A stretch of 64,000 bases of DNA from the NCBI GenBank assembly GCA_020055645.1, contig CM034546.1, forward strand, positions 19,282,001 through 19,346,000, given 5' to 3'. This document shows, in pieces, positions 44,801 through 56,464 of this stretch. The translations under genes were made by a program, and so were the position numbers. Below the pieces are notes generated by a model that saw only the letters and a program-made list of their open reading frames with translations, had not been told where the DNA came from and made no database searches. How positions within the stretch are numbered: position 1 is the first letter of the stretch; each line of letters starts with the position of its first letter. The stretch comes from Tomocerus qinae (taxonomy: Eukaryota > Arthropoda > Collembola > Entomobryomorpha > Tomoceridae).

Positions 44801-47800
44801 TTTATTCCAGCGGTCAGTGTTCCTATGAACAGAGTGCAAATTGACCTAATCGACTTGAGGTCTAAAAGTTACAGTGAGTACAAATGGATCAATTACAATT
44901 TCAATTACAATGTGGTAAAGGAATCATAGACTCATGGGTAAGGTAAAATGGTCGCTAACTTCTATCAAATACATAAGTGTATTAAGGTCCTTCACTTCCC
45001 ACAATGGTCAATCTATTTGTAAATGTAAGACTAGTTGTGAAACCAGAATAGGCGCATGCAGAAAAAATAAAGTACATTGCAGTACCAAGTGTCATGTAGG
45101 CAACACTAAGTATTAATGTTCACTGCGATTAATCTCTTTTACTCTGATTCAGTTGTCAATTTAATGATGTTACTTATTAATTTTACTGTGTCCAAAGTAT
45201 TTTCATGCAATATTAATATACTGGCTAATTATATAATGACTAAAGAAATCAGAACTGCTCCTATGGACTAAAGTCGATAGCTCCTATGGCTAAGCCCCAA
45301 GAGCAGTGCTTCTGTGGACTAGCTATTAGCGCTACTGGCACCCCTGCTCTTCTGGACTACCACATATATATAGTACCTCGTTTCTATGTGCACAAATTGT
45401 AATGCGTCTTCTCTACTCGAGTATAGGTAAGTAGGAGTGACAAAAATTGTAGCTTTTTAACAACAAAGAGAATTAATTTACGGCTTATTCAATTTATTGT
45501 CGCATTTCAGTACCACTCCTACTCACGGATTTTGTAAATATTTTGAAATCGTTGTTGTAATACTAGTGTCATTGTAAGTCCTACATATTTACCTTTTATA
45601 AAACTAATTGATACAACAGCGCACCAAGAAGAGCATCAAATTAAAAGTTTTTATTCTTTACCTCCTGGAGGTGTTATAACATTTTCTGGTTCACACTGGC
45701 GAGTTTTGGCGTATCTAATTACATTTTCCTCTGTGCATTCTTGTGGTCCAAAGCCTGTTGAAGACTGCCCAAAGCAGTCACCTAAGAGATAAAAGATTTA
45801 TTTAGTCAATTCCAATTTTGCATAGAATCAAGTATACAGAATTATTAGAGATGTATAAAAAACATGACATTCTGCAGTAAAATCATTTTAGATCCTGGCG
45901 GATAGATTATATGAGGTATCCATCAAAAGGTAATGACTTGAATTGAATAGTCATAATATGGTATTTATTTGGTCATTCAATGACCTCCGGTGTCAATTTT
46001 TAGGTTTTAAGGAAAATATTTCTTTCTTTTGTTCAATTCAAGGCAAACATTTCTGTGAGCCAGAGCCCCCTGGTCTCACTCTTGTTGCGGGTTAGAGCAC
46101 CCACCATGAAAATTAACCATTACGCCCGTTTTTTTAATTTGGCTGTGAAAATGCAAAATTATGAGGTCACCTCGTAAATTGGTTTAATGTATGGCCTGCC
46201 TTAAATACCAGGTTTAGGTTCTCTCTCGAAGGTTTTGTGGTAAGGAGGGTTACTGGATATAAGGGCACTTCACTTGGCTATTTTCGCTTGGGCATTTTTC
46301 ATAGAGCACACAACTTTAGAAACTTCAAGCTTTCATAACTCATAGATGATATTGTTGGGAAGATCATTTATGACTTTTGAGTTTGAGGTATCTTTAGTTT
46401 TTGAGATATACCCGTCTTTTTGAAGGTCCTTTACAATATCTAAATACAGGGGAAAAGACTTAGTTGCCAAAAAATTGTGAGCACACAACTCCACAAATCT
46501 GAAACTTTTACCATAAGTTCTTCAAACTTTTTTAAAATTATGATGTGAATTTGGAGTTTGAGGTATTTTTTTGAACAAAATTGATGCAAAAATTACAAAT
46601 TACCTCAATCTCTTTGAAAGAATTTTTCAGACATGAATGCATCTAAAATTGACGTTGACACTATACCGGTTACTATGTGCTTCTGCTGTTTGTATTGGAA
46701 ATTGATGGTCATTTTTGTTAGATCAAACTCACTAACCAAGGTCAACCAAACAAAATATCTCAAAATATATAACCAAGGTCAACTAAACAAGATATCTCAA
46801 AATACATAACCAAAGTCATGATATCTCAAAATACATAACCAAAGTCATGATATCTCAAAATACATAACCAAGTTCAACTAAACAAGGTATCTCAAAATAC
46901 TTAACCATGGTCAACTAAACAAGGTATCTCAAAATACTTAACCAAGATAAACCCAATGTTTCTCAAAATCAGGCATCCCGAAGTTAGAAGTAAGGAAGTG
47001 GTTGCACAAATCCCTATCAATGTTATTGTTTAAATTGGGTTAGGTTAGGTTAGATACCTAGAAAGTGGGTCCTTGTATGCCCCATGTATTTCATGGCGCG
47101 ATTTTTAAATGTGAAACCACTACTGTTTTACTTCAACTATCCCGAATTTTCTGTAACTAGGAAATCTAACTATTCATACAACGGAGAGCATATTCACGTG
47201 TATATCTTCCAGTCCAAAACAATATAATTTTGAGAAACTTGGGACTTCTTTCCCTCAAACTTGGGACGACGGGCAGCCCGTGTAGTTCTATAATCTATAG
47301 TCCTATATAATCCTATCTATAATCCTGATCCACAGAGCTAACCGGGCTATTTTGTTGTCACCTGGTGTTCGTTGTGGTGGTGTCATTTTGAATCACCTTT
47401 GGTTGCAATGGTTACACGACTGAATATGAACTGTACACAAACAACTGTTGGCAATTTATTTGGTTCATCTTAGGAACAAAAGTCTGCGATGTATTGAAAA
47501 ATGGGCAGCCCAACATTTTTTGCCTGAATTTCAGTGGTTTATAGCCAACGTTGCCCATGTTATCAGATACTCTCCTTTACTTTGGTATTTGAAATGGGGT
47601 CTTTAATTGACAAATCACGGCGTCGAGTTGAAGATCAATCGTTGACAAAGTCTTAACAAGTTTAGCTGTGTTGACAATTGATCCTGAAACACGTCCATGA
47701 ATTGGTATATAACACTTGGTGGTGCAAAGTATTTATTAATTACCGAGAACGACATCCTGGTTGAAACATAGCACATCATAACCTTTTATTTTATTTTCAA

Positions 47801-50422
47801 GACTAACTTTGATATGCAAAATTCCATATTGCTTTTAAAAATTATTTAAACCAAAGAACATTACATATATTATTATTATCTCAATTGTACTGCTTACGGT
47901 TTAAAGTTGTATTCCTAGATTCGCATACAAGATATTCCTCATACATAGAATTGTTGCATGTCTGGTTTATTTTAACACCATGATTCATCGATGAGGTTGT
48001 CGTATTAACTCCTGCATTTCCACAAAGATTTTCCCCGGTTGCGCTAGAGGCACCTGTAAACCATGTCTCAGGCTCGGGAATCATCCTCGAGAAAAAGCTT
48101 TCCCATCTGCCATTATAGTAGTGTAAATCAGCCCATCCAACCGACCTGTCCACTACGCCCAAGGTATTAAGGGCTTTATAGACATCTTTACAATGTGTAA
48201 ATGATACCGTGCTTAATAAATGATAACCTCTGCTACGGCAGCAACAAACGGATTCCATCCAGGTCAGCTACAGAAATTTGGGTTAGTAAAACAGACACAA
48301 TACGTATACAAAGGAAGAGGAACCACCTTTACCTGAACCTTTTGTCTACAATGTTGCATACGTAATAGTAATAAGCGTATGAAAATTTGTTAGCAAAAAT
48401 CAAGGAAAACTTGAGTTACTACTAATTTTTAACCATTATAGGTTATCAAAATTCTAAATTCTTAAATGGTAAGATAATTTCAACACAAGTCATATTATGA
48501 CATGTTATACCACAAATTCACAATATTTTATCACTCAGTCATGTAAAACTACATCAAACAAACATATTTTGGCCGTGTTTGGGGTAATATCAGCAATGTG
48601 TGTGTACTAGCGGTAAACAACCATATTATCATACAAAGCCATACTTAGAAGTCAATTTCGAAGATGTCAATGGTTATGAGGTTTGGGGGGAACTGAAAAT
48701 TTGGAGTAAAAATGAAAATTTGGGGAAAACTGGAGAATTTAAAAAAAATGGAAATTTGATAGAAATTATAAACTTGGGAAAAAGCTGGAAATTTGGGAAA
48801 AGACCAGGGTTTGCGTTTTGTCCGGATCACTGGACAAAACCATTTCGTCCACTAGACATAACTATTTTGTTCGGATGAAATTAATTTTATCCGGATAAAA
48901 TCATTTTTTCCAGTGGACAAAAACCATTTTATCCAATTTGTCCGCATCCCCCTATCCGAATACCGCAACCGTGAAAAAGACTTCAAAATTGGGTGAAGGT
49001 GGAAATTTAGGGAAAAACTGGAAATTTGGGGAAAACAGGAAATTTGGAGGAACCTGATAATTTGGGAAAAACTGGAGAATTAAAAAAACTGGAAATTTGA
49101 ACGAAATTATAAATTTAGGAAAAACTGGAAATTTGATAGAAATTATAAATTTAGTAAAAACTGGAAATTTGATAGAAACTATAAAGTTTAGACAGACTGG
49201 AAATTTGGAAATTGGGAAAAAAATGGAAAATTGGGAAAAAATTGGAATTAAAAAAATTTATGTTGCACTGGAAATTTGGATTAGCCCCGCCTCCAAGCCA
49301 CGCCCCCTCAAAGTGGGAGTAGCTTGTTACTGTGGAAATTTAAATTTTTTCGATGCCTGGCGCGAATATGCCATGACTTTATCAATATATTTTGGTGGCC
49401 CCCCCTAGGTCAAATTCCTGGATACGTGCTTGCCTGTTGTGATATTAAAGGTAATAACAAACTTTAAAGGTCTGATAATGATAACTTACCTTAGCAATTC
49501 CTATACCCTTATATACCTTCTGCCCACTGTTACCAATAGGAGCTTCTTGAAATTGGATAGAGCTGCACTTGACTGACGTACCTATAAAGCGATAAAAGGC
49601 AAATGTTAGAAGTCAGAATAAATATCAGAAATATGTTTAAAAACCACATCATAAAACTAACTTAAATGTAATAAACTATTTGAAATTATTATTAATGACG
49701 TCCCCCCAAACTTTTGCTTAATTATTCAAAACAAGCTACATAGCGTAAGGACAAAAAATTTCAAAAATTAGATTAACCATTGATATTGAACAATAATTTT
49801 TAAAACGTCATCATTTCGGGTTGAATATATAGCGTCATCACCGAATGAACATTTTAAAAAGGGTTTTGATTGGCAACCACCACTAATGGAAATTTTTTCA
49901 CCAGGAATTATGGGTATTAAAATGTAGTGGGAAGTGGAGAAATGTGGGAATTATTGGGAAATATAGAAAAAAAGGTACCAAAGATTCTTATATATCCTAT
50001 TTCCAATTATTTCGCCCCACTTTACATTTGCAAAAATTTCCCCAAAAAATTGGTATGAGAAGTGGGAGTATCCAAAACTAATGTTTCAATTGCTCCAAAT
50101 TTAAAGTAAATAGTGCCATAAAACTTCAAAAATGCTAAACGGATATTTCACTTACTTAACCGATCAAGACAGTCATCCTTTGAAGATTCACATGTAATCA
50201 TTTCCCCGTACGCTGGACCTGAATCGTCTGCAGAAATCTTTCGTAATTCTAGGACTTAATTAAAATAATACTATCAAAACCTTCCTTTTATTCCATAATA
50301 TTCTGCAAACTAAAAATATTGCATTGTTGAAAAAGGTCATATTGACAGTTGCTATAGTCAAACTTTTAATTACCTCCCAAAGAGCATATAATATGCCAAA
50401 CAATACGCACCATCAATATCAT
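41892..50422 (-). CDS. Gene B: paralogue of gene A, secreted C-type-lectin-like protein
   Basis: Six coding exons (minus): 50422-50374, 50248-50156, 49581-49490, 48267-47898, 45781-45662, 42358-41892. Junctions have GT..AG, phases 1,1,0,1,1, and the sum gives 396 residues. Signal peptide in exon 1 (MILMVRIVWHIICSLG). Residues about 48-201 form the C-type-lectin-like domain (LTWMESVCCCRSRGYHLL, VGWADLHYYNGRWE, GENLC, YLVCESRN). The tail (202-396) has the same cysteine pattern as gene A and ends CPAGLVFNSVLKTCTKC..CCNN. The last exon is much more alike between A and B than the lectin exon, suggesting different constraint or gene conversion. Gene A's exon 3 has no counterpart; both flanking introns are phase 1, so its loss or gain keeps the frame. 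Likely extracellular, matrix- or chitin-associated. Confidence 0.82.
43859..44059. mobile_element. Tc1/mariner-type foldback MITE (201 bp)
   Basis: About 80-bp arms (starting CAGTCCAGTCGGATTCTATG) are almost perfectly inverted around a loop of about 45 bp. TA dinucleotides flank it on both sides (43857-43858, 44060-44061) and the TA-CAGT start is typical of Tc1/mariner ends. It lies in the last intron of gene B. Confidence 0.85.
44213..44648. repeat. Irregular TGACTA-rich repeat cluster
   Basis: ATGACTATTGGGTGACTATT and shorter TGACTA/TGACTAT units recur more than twenty times. Two larger near-identical units of about 46 bp (with GGCTTGGTAAATGCAAATTA) lie at about 44305-44400. The spacing is irregular, unlike a simple tandem array. 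In the last intron of gene B. Confidence 0.85.
44804..45116 (+). pseudogene. Relic of an integrase (GIN/KRBA2-like transposon protein)
   Basis: A frame near 44804 reads VPMNRVQIDLIDLRS followed by YKWI, matching the integrase-core start P-x2-R-x-Q-x-DLID with its catalytic Asp. A different frame at 44934-45116 ends with a cysteine-rich tail CKCKTSCETRIGACRKNK..C..KCHVGN, like the C-terminus of such proteins. Most of the core between them is missing and the frames differ, so this is an internally deleted copy in an intron of gene B. Family assignment rests on these two motifs. Confidence 0.55.
46731..46965. repeat. Imperfect tandem repeat, about 27-38 bp units
   Basis: AACCAAGGTCAACTAAACAA followed by GGTATCTCAAAATACATA repeats about seven times. 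Two shorter copies lack the CAACTAAACAA part. In an intron of gene B. Confidence 0.85.
47038..47053 (+). repeat. Short (TTAGG)3 stretch
   Basis: GGTTAGGTTAGGTTAG, the arthropod telomere unit, three copies only. Could be chance. Confidence 0.4.
48700..49260. repeat. Degenerate ACTGGAAATTTGGGAAAA minisatellite
   Basis: Many diverged copies of AAACTGGAAATTTGGGGAAA and GATAGAAATTATAAA, interrupted by a block near 48810-48970 with repeated TCCGGATAAAAT/ATTTTATCC. The ORFs across it are spurious. In an intron of gene B. Confidence 0.75.
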
Positions 50423-50549
50423 TTCGAAAAAAGGAATTTAATTTTTTTTAAATTTTTTAAGTTTCAAATTTTTAAATGAATGAGGTGCGTAGATATCAAA
50501 GCAACCGAACAATACATAAAAGCATTGGACTACAATAACAATAATAAAC

Positions 50550-50583
50550 TGATCGATTGTAAAAGAAAGCATTCCTTTTAATC
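50550..50583 (-). promoter_or_regulatory. Gene B core promoter (GATTAAAAGG and TCAGTTTATTATTG initiator)
   Basis: GATTAAAAGG (50583-50574) lies about 32 nt before the initiator A at 50550, in the same arrangement as gene A. ATG follows 128 nt later. Confidence 0.5.
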
Positions 50584-50599
50584 TTGCTCGAGTAATTGA

Positions 50600-51515
50600 G
50601 CTTATATAATCGTCAATCGTACACAGTCTGTAAGTCGTTTGTCAACTGATTGGTTGTTTAATTATGTTTTTTGCAGTCACATAATAATATGACATGTATC
50701 AAATAACATTTTTATCACCTACAATTTTTGCATTATTACCATATAGATAAATATGGCTGATAATAATATTTTACATTTTTAATCGTTTGTTAGGCAGTGA
50801 AGTGTATTATTGCAATGTGCATTTTCCAACACCCTCTGATCATTACTTACGTTATTTTAATTAAAAAGACATTATTATTATTATTGCATATTAGGATTGA
50901 CTACCCACTATTAGAAGAGGCAGTATGGACATGGACAGCTATACCACAAAGCATCCAAAGTTTGTCAATTTCAAAAATAACCTGGATTTGGATGGAAATG
51001 GAAGAACTGAAGTTTGGATAATAACATTAATGATGCAACATTAACGAATCCTCTAGAAAATATTACTTCACATCTGGTTTCCAATTGGTTTCTATTTGGT
51101 GTGGTGACAATACACACTGTCTCTATTTAGTAGGAAAATGGACATTCAAAATTGGATTACAAAGTTCATTTACAATTTACTATATTGAATTGCTTTTCTA
51201 AAATATGGTATATTGTTGAAAAAACTCTAATTGTTAAGACTAATTAATTAATTTTGATTAATTAACTTATTAATCAAATGAAAAAAAATATGTTTCTAAC
51301 AAACTGTTACTAGCCCTCTTTATTCGGGCGAGCTTCTATTAAGGCTTGCCCTGGATTTTAGTCTGCGCAGTGTCGATAACCTTTTTGTAAATTAGGACGA
51401 TTAATATATACAAACATTTGCCAATTTAAAAAGGATTTTAATTGAGGCAATATACATTTCCTACTTTAAACTGCTTTTACACAATATATCATCACTTCCG
51501 CATCTTACTGCAGCA
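50600..51515. other. 5' flank of gene B
   Basis: No gene seen. Part (about 51270-51480) is homologous to the gene A flank at 22190-22395. Confidence 0.55.
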
Positions 51516-52084
51516 CAGTGTACAAAATACCATTTACCACTTACCAGTGGTAGGTGGTTTTTAATGGTATTTAACGTTAAATACCACCATCTAAAAAGTA
51601 ATGGTAAGTAGTATGAATGGTAAAAATGGTAATAAATAGTTTTATTTAATTTCCTGATTAAATTTTGAATAAAATTCGGTGCCAAAGTATGAAATAGCTT
51701 AGCAGATGATCATTGTTGTCACAAATTGATAAGTGTTCATCAATCAGAGTTGGATTCAAACAATGGGGACACTAACAACCCTTGCCGATTGAGAAATTAA
51801 TTGCAATTAAATTGGCATATTGATATAAATTTCAAATGGGTGATACCAGCAATATTGGTTTTAGTATTTTTTTATAACTTTCGGTATACAATCAAATAAA
51901 TAGGATTAATTTGATGATTTATGGGGCTAATTGGAAAAAATGCATAGAAAATAAACTTTTAAAACTTATATTTTAGCAAGTCTAATGTATCTGTACTAAG
52001 CTCAAATCAATAAATCGCAAAACTTTAGCATTTTTACCATTAAATGCATTTTTACCACTGTGATGGTAAAAAACCTAAAAAGTG
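51516..52084. mobile_element. Right-truncated copy of the 3553-4161 hAT MITE
   Basis: Starts CAGTGTACAAAATACCATTT and follows the other copy through its interior, ending within CCTAAAAAGTG at about 52084. The last part with the right inverted repeat is missing, so it cannot be mobilised. Numerous substitutions show it is older or from a diverged subfamily. Confidence 0.85.
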
Positions 52085-52680
52085 AATCATAACAATTTGC
52101 TATTCCGTAATAAACTCACTACGAAAGAACACTGAACTTTATTGTATTTACATAAAACAAAGCTTATTTATAACGACACCAAGTTATTGACCATTTCGCC
52201 CCAACCCCATTTGCTATTCCATTTAAGCTAAAAATCACAATATAATTGCAAGATACAAAATTATTTTTCTGTACCTTCAAATAAGAAAATGTGTGTAAGT
52301 TATTACATAAATCGCCATCCCTCCAATCAGTAGTTCGGTTTTTATTTAAAAAATTGTGTAGCTGGGTAGTTGGTATTAGAAAAGGGCAGCTATTAGAGGC
52401 AGGCTCATATTTCTATAACATAGCATTAAACACTCAAATGTAAGCGCGACATTTTATTATAAACAATGAATAAAAAGCCTAAATTACGAACCGAAGTACA
52501 TAGGTTTTTATATTTTTGCAACTTTTAAATAAAGCGCAAAATATATCCTGTACGGTGTTAATGTTTGAGGGAGGCTCATAAAAGTAGGCAATACTAGTAT
52601 TTAAACATTGGCTACTTTCGATTATCTGTATTTTACGTATGGATGTAAATAAATTATTCTAGATATAATTTTTAAAACAA
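52085..52680. other. Spacer downstream of gene C
   Basis: No gene seen; AT-rich. AATAAA-like signals are present but none can be assigned with confidence. Confidence 0.45.
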
Positions 52681-55629
52681 TTATGATAAAGAATTAATAA
52701 CAGGTTCTCCAGTCTTCTCATTCACGGAATTCATATCATTTTTCCCTAACATGTCCATTGGGCGCGTTAATTGGCGATCAGCTATGCCACTTCTCATATA
52801 TGCAGCTGTTGTACAGGCTCGCATGTTGTAATTCATTGTCTCAAGATCAAAATCTCCTATTAGAACTCCAATATCAAAATTCAGTGGCATGGTCCTATAA
52901 ATACATAATGTAAAATCACTTTTTAATATAGTAACCTAACTATAATTTATTATAGCATTTTAATATCATTTTTGCTATTACCATGCATCCATGAGTGGTA
53001 CTATATAATCTTTATTGAAGTTGTAAAAATACTTGGATGCCCAGTCTGTCGGGCTTTCCGCCATTGCCATGCAATTCCCCATGCTCAAGCTGTACATAGA
53101 CCAAAAATGATCTACAACTGTGTTTAAGGGAATCACTCGATCCACCATTTCCCTCGGGACCAATATTCTATTAACTCTATTTTCATCCGGCATAACCCAT
53201 TCGTGTGCAAAGGATCCTCTTGCCGACAAACTAATTGGCTTTGTAGTTGCCTCGCATTGTTTTAAAGGTTCTATAAGTTCATCCCAAAGCTGTTGTCCAA
53301 CTTTAGTTGCTGTATGTTCCGGTTTGAGTGAATTTAAATACACAGAAGCTAGAACAGTGATCGTGTTAACGTATTCGATTGGTATCAGTGCTCCTGGACA
53401 AACTTTTGAAAATAATTTGGACAGAATAGTAACCAATTCCTTCCTCCATGCTGCATCCGCCTTGAAGGGAATATCAATCCCAGTCTCTTCAATATGATTC
53501 TTTCTAGCGAATTTAATGATATTGAGTAATTCATCCGTGGGCATAGGATTTTGAGGGTCGACAGTAATTTTTGGCAATTCAGTTATCTTGTAACAACTCA
53601 TCTTTCGTTTTGTGAAAGGTTCTTCGACTGAAAAGATGCCAAATAAAATCAAACACATTAGAATTAAACAAATATTTGAAATTCTTGTAATTGTACAAGT
53701 AATTAAATTATTTCGGATATTGACTCTAAATTTGTAAAATAATATTTCAATACTTTGTGGCAATTCTCCACCAGGGTTGAAAGGTTCTTCGACTGAAAAG
53801 AACCAAAATAAAATCATACACATTAGAATTAAACAAATATTTGGATTTCTCGTAATTGCATAAGGAAGTAATTTAATTATTGCTGAAATTGACTCTAAAA
53901 TAATTTCAATACTTTGTGGAGCCGGAAGTTTTCTGCCATTAAAGAATGGAGGTAATTTAGTAGGGCTCACGGGCATTGTTTCATCTTTCTGTGTTGGTTC
54001 AGTTGTTGTCGTTGCATTGAGCTTGTCCTCTTTGTCCTTTGAATCCATTGCATCCTCTGGTTGAACTCCACTGTAGCAAATAAAGTATTGGGGCACGTCA
54101 CAAGGTTCGTTTATAAAACTCGCTACTATTTTGCCATCTATCGGAGTTGGTGGGTCGGCAGAATATGTAATACAAGTCTTTTTGGGGTCATTTACAGCAG
54201 AATCATCTCCAAACATATAATGTACACTATCTGATATCTCTTCCCAATACTTCACGATCTCGCCATATTGCCATTCTAAATGCCCGTTTTTCACAACTCC
54301 GTTTGTCCAGAATTCCGTCCTTGGATCAATTTCTAAATTCAAAGAATATTAAATCCAGACAAAAATCTTTGATGGAAAAGCTAAATATTTTTTGTACTAT
54401 GTAAATAATATTTTTGTATTTCTTGGGAAACAAAAAAACGTGGCACAATATTACAGCCAAGTGAACTTACGCAGAGAAGCGGCAACTTCTCTGGCCATTG
54501 CAAATACTTTTTCATTGACAATTTGACTTTTTATCACTAGGAGTGATTTATCAGCCGCAGAGCAGATTTCAGCAGCTTCGTGTTGAGTTTTCTATATTTT
54601 CAAAATATTTGTTAATTTTATGCTATAAATTTTTGTTACTTTTTATTCAATGCTTAATCACCTTCATTGTACTGACAAAAAATTCGGCTTCTTCTATCAT
54701 TCCTATAGATTTCATTTCATCTTCTTGTCTTATGGATTCTAGAAAGCAAAGGAGAAACAAGTAGGTTACCAAAGTAACCATCTTACATTGTGTTTATTTT
54801 ATTTTTTTAGAATTGTATTTTCATACCCTGTGCACTGAACATAAGACAGTCATCTCCATGATTATATTGGCATAATGTATAGTGAGGTTCGCTACAACTC
54901 ACTTTCACCATTTGTGGGGGTTCCATAAGCATTAAACGCAATACCACGCATCTTTTCGCCTAAATATTGTAGAATGAATCCATTTAATATGCTATTCGCT
55001 CCACTTTATCCTCAACCCAATTATACTTACAGAATTAAATTTCAAATCAGCTCCAGGTTCGAAATTTTGAAATGTCATAGCCATTCCCGTACTATCCTTG
55101 AATTTTCCACTTTCGTCCTGCATGTAATCCAGCATAAATGTTTTCTTCCCAGGAGGTAGCTCTAAATCATTTATCTGTTAGCATTTATTTGTTAAATAAG
55201 GACCTAAATAATGTTATAAACATACCCCCAATATATTCGTACAGATGGTCCACGTCAACCTCGCTCGTTACTTCGGCTACTTTCAAATTTCTTTGGCTGC
55301 AGAAACCTTTCATTTGATCATAACTCTGTTCTACACTCGAATAAAAGTATTTCGACTTTAACCCTGTACTTTCCAAACCGTCCTTAGTATCGTCGCAAAC
55401 GGATCCTTTAATAAATTAATACAATTATCCATTTTCATAAATAATACTTTAGATTATTCAGGCCCAAATGGTCCTGCTTAAAGGTAAGTTATTAAATTGT
55501 TACAACAAAACAACCAGCTTAAGGGAAAGTTACAATCAATATACCTGGAACATCATCTTCTCCTATGCAAGTATAAATTTTTACGGAAATAATAAATAAA
55601 GGTAATACTATTCGGGAAATATATTCCAT
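52681..55629 (-). CDS. Gene C: double C-type-lectin-like protein with hydrophobic repeat and orphan C-terminal domain
   Basis: Eight coding exons (minus): 55629-55545, 55405-55226, 55161-55031, 54959-54827, 54738-54662, 54591-54471, 54332-52982, 52894-52681. GT..AG junctions and phases (1,1,0,1,0,1,2) fit and give 763 residues. Signal peptide at 1-21 (MEYISRIVLPLFIISVKIYT). First lectin-like domain about 40-175 (KYFYSSVEQSYDQMKGFCSQ to YTLCQYN). Second about 190-331 (FFVSTMKKTQHEAAEICSAA, EFWTNGVV, CDVPQYFICYSG). A Thr-rich linker follows, then two near-identical hydrophobic segments (NICLILMCMILFWFFSVEEP at about 406-425 and a copy at about 461-480) that could be membrane spans. The C-terminal 280 residues, including SARGSFAHEWVMPDENRV and NYNMRACTTAAYMRSG, are unrecognised. 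The stop at 52978 is bypassed by the GCATG/GTAATA donor. Likely a membrane receptor or secreted protein; topology uncertain. Confidence 0.78.
53600..53900 (-). repeat. Internal in-frame tandem duplication (about 150 bp) within gene C
   Basis: Blocks GGTTCTTCGACTGAAAAGA and CACATTAGAATTAAACAAAT occur twice about 150 bp apart. They encode the two hydrophobic segments each ending SVEEPF. The frame is preserved. Confidence 0.85.
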
Positions 55630-56464
55630 ATCTTTCTCAGCCTCTGATATACACTATTTCATTTGTATAATTAACTCTACAGTTGAAATGGATAAAATTT
55701 AGTAGGAACTCGTAGAACAAAATAGTTTATGCAGTTTAGAATTTAAATGTACTCAGAGTTAATGAGTCAAGAAATATATGTTCACATAATATGCAATTAA
55801 AATTAGCTCAATGTAAATGATATTTTGCCCTCTAAATTCTAAAAGTTAGACACTGATATCATTCACAATGGGTCAGAAAACCTTAAAACAAACAATTTCA
55901 GGTTTCCCGTTTACACATAGCTATATATAACTTTGAAACTTTATTTCCGCATTCAGAGAGTTAATTATTTACTGCTTTGGTTTTTATTCACAAAGCGGCG
56001 TTAAGGATACATTCCCTCTCTATTGGAGTTTATTTATACCCTCATTTTTTACCAAGTAACTTAAAACACATTTAGGAAATAATAAATAATAACTAAATGA
56101 ATGAAACTATCAGATGGCAGACGCATGTTAAATAAGCATTAACTATATCTTATAAACGTACCAACATACAATTCTACATGGCAAAAACTAATTATCATTT
56201 CGCTTTTTGCTTATTGAGATTTTCCCATGTTGCTAGCATACTCATATACAATATAAATTCGTTTGTTTTCATAAACTATATATACTCGCGTACATATTGC
56301 ATGGATTGTTCTAGTGTTGATTAAACTTTTAATCAATTATTCTTATTATTATTTTTCAACACATATTAATTGAAAACGGTTCTTGTCGTGTATTTAAACA
56401 TGTGACATTTCAAAAATTGATTTACCCAAATGCACATGGCATCAACTTTCCCGTTTTATGGTTT
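55630..56464. other. Gene C upstream region and diverged satellite edge
   Basis: No gene seen. From about 56230 the sequence already resembles the satellite (TTTCATAAACTATATATACTCGCG), in diverged and shortened form. Confidence 0.5.

Noticed and set aside
47038..47053. TTAGG repeats as a telomere or chromosome-fusion scar
   Set aside because: Only three units; too short to distinguish from chance.
3477..52090. Match between 3.5-4.2 kb and 51.5-52.1 kb as proof of segmental duplication
   Set aside because: Both are copies of one hAT MITE; the 3553-4161 copy has its own target duplication, so the match reflects transposition. The A/B duplication rests on exons and flanks instead.
53120..53497. 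125-codon plus-strand ORF
   Set aside because: Shadow of the large gene C exon.
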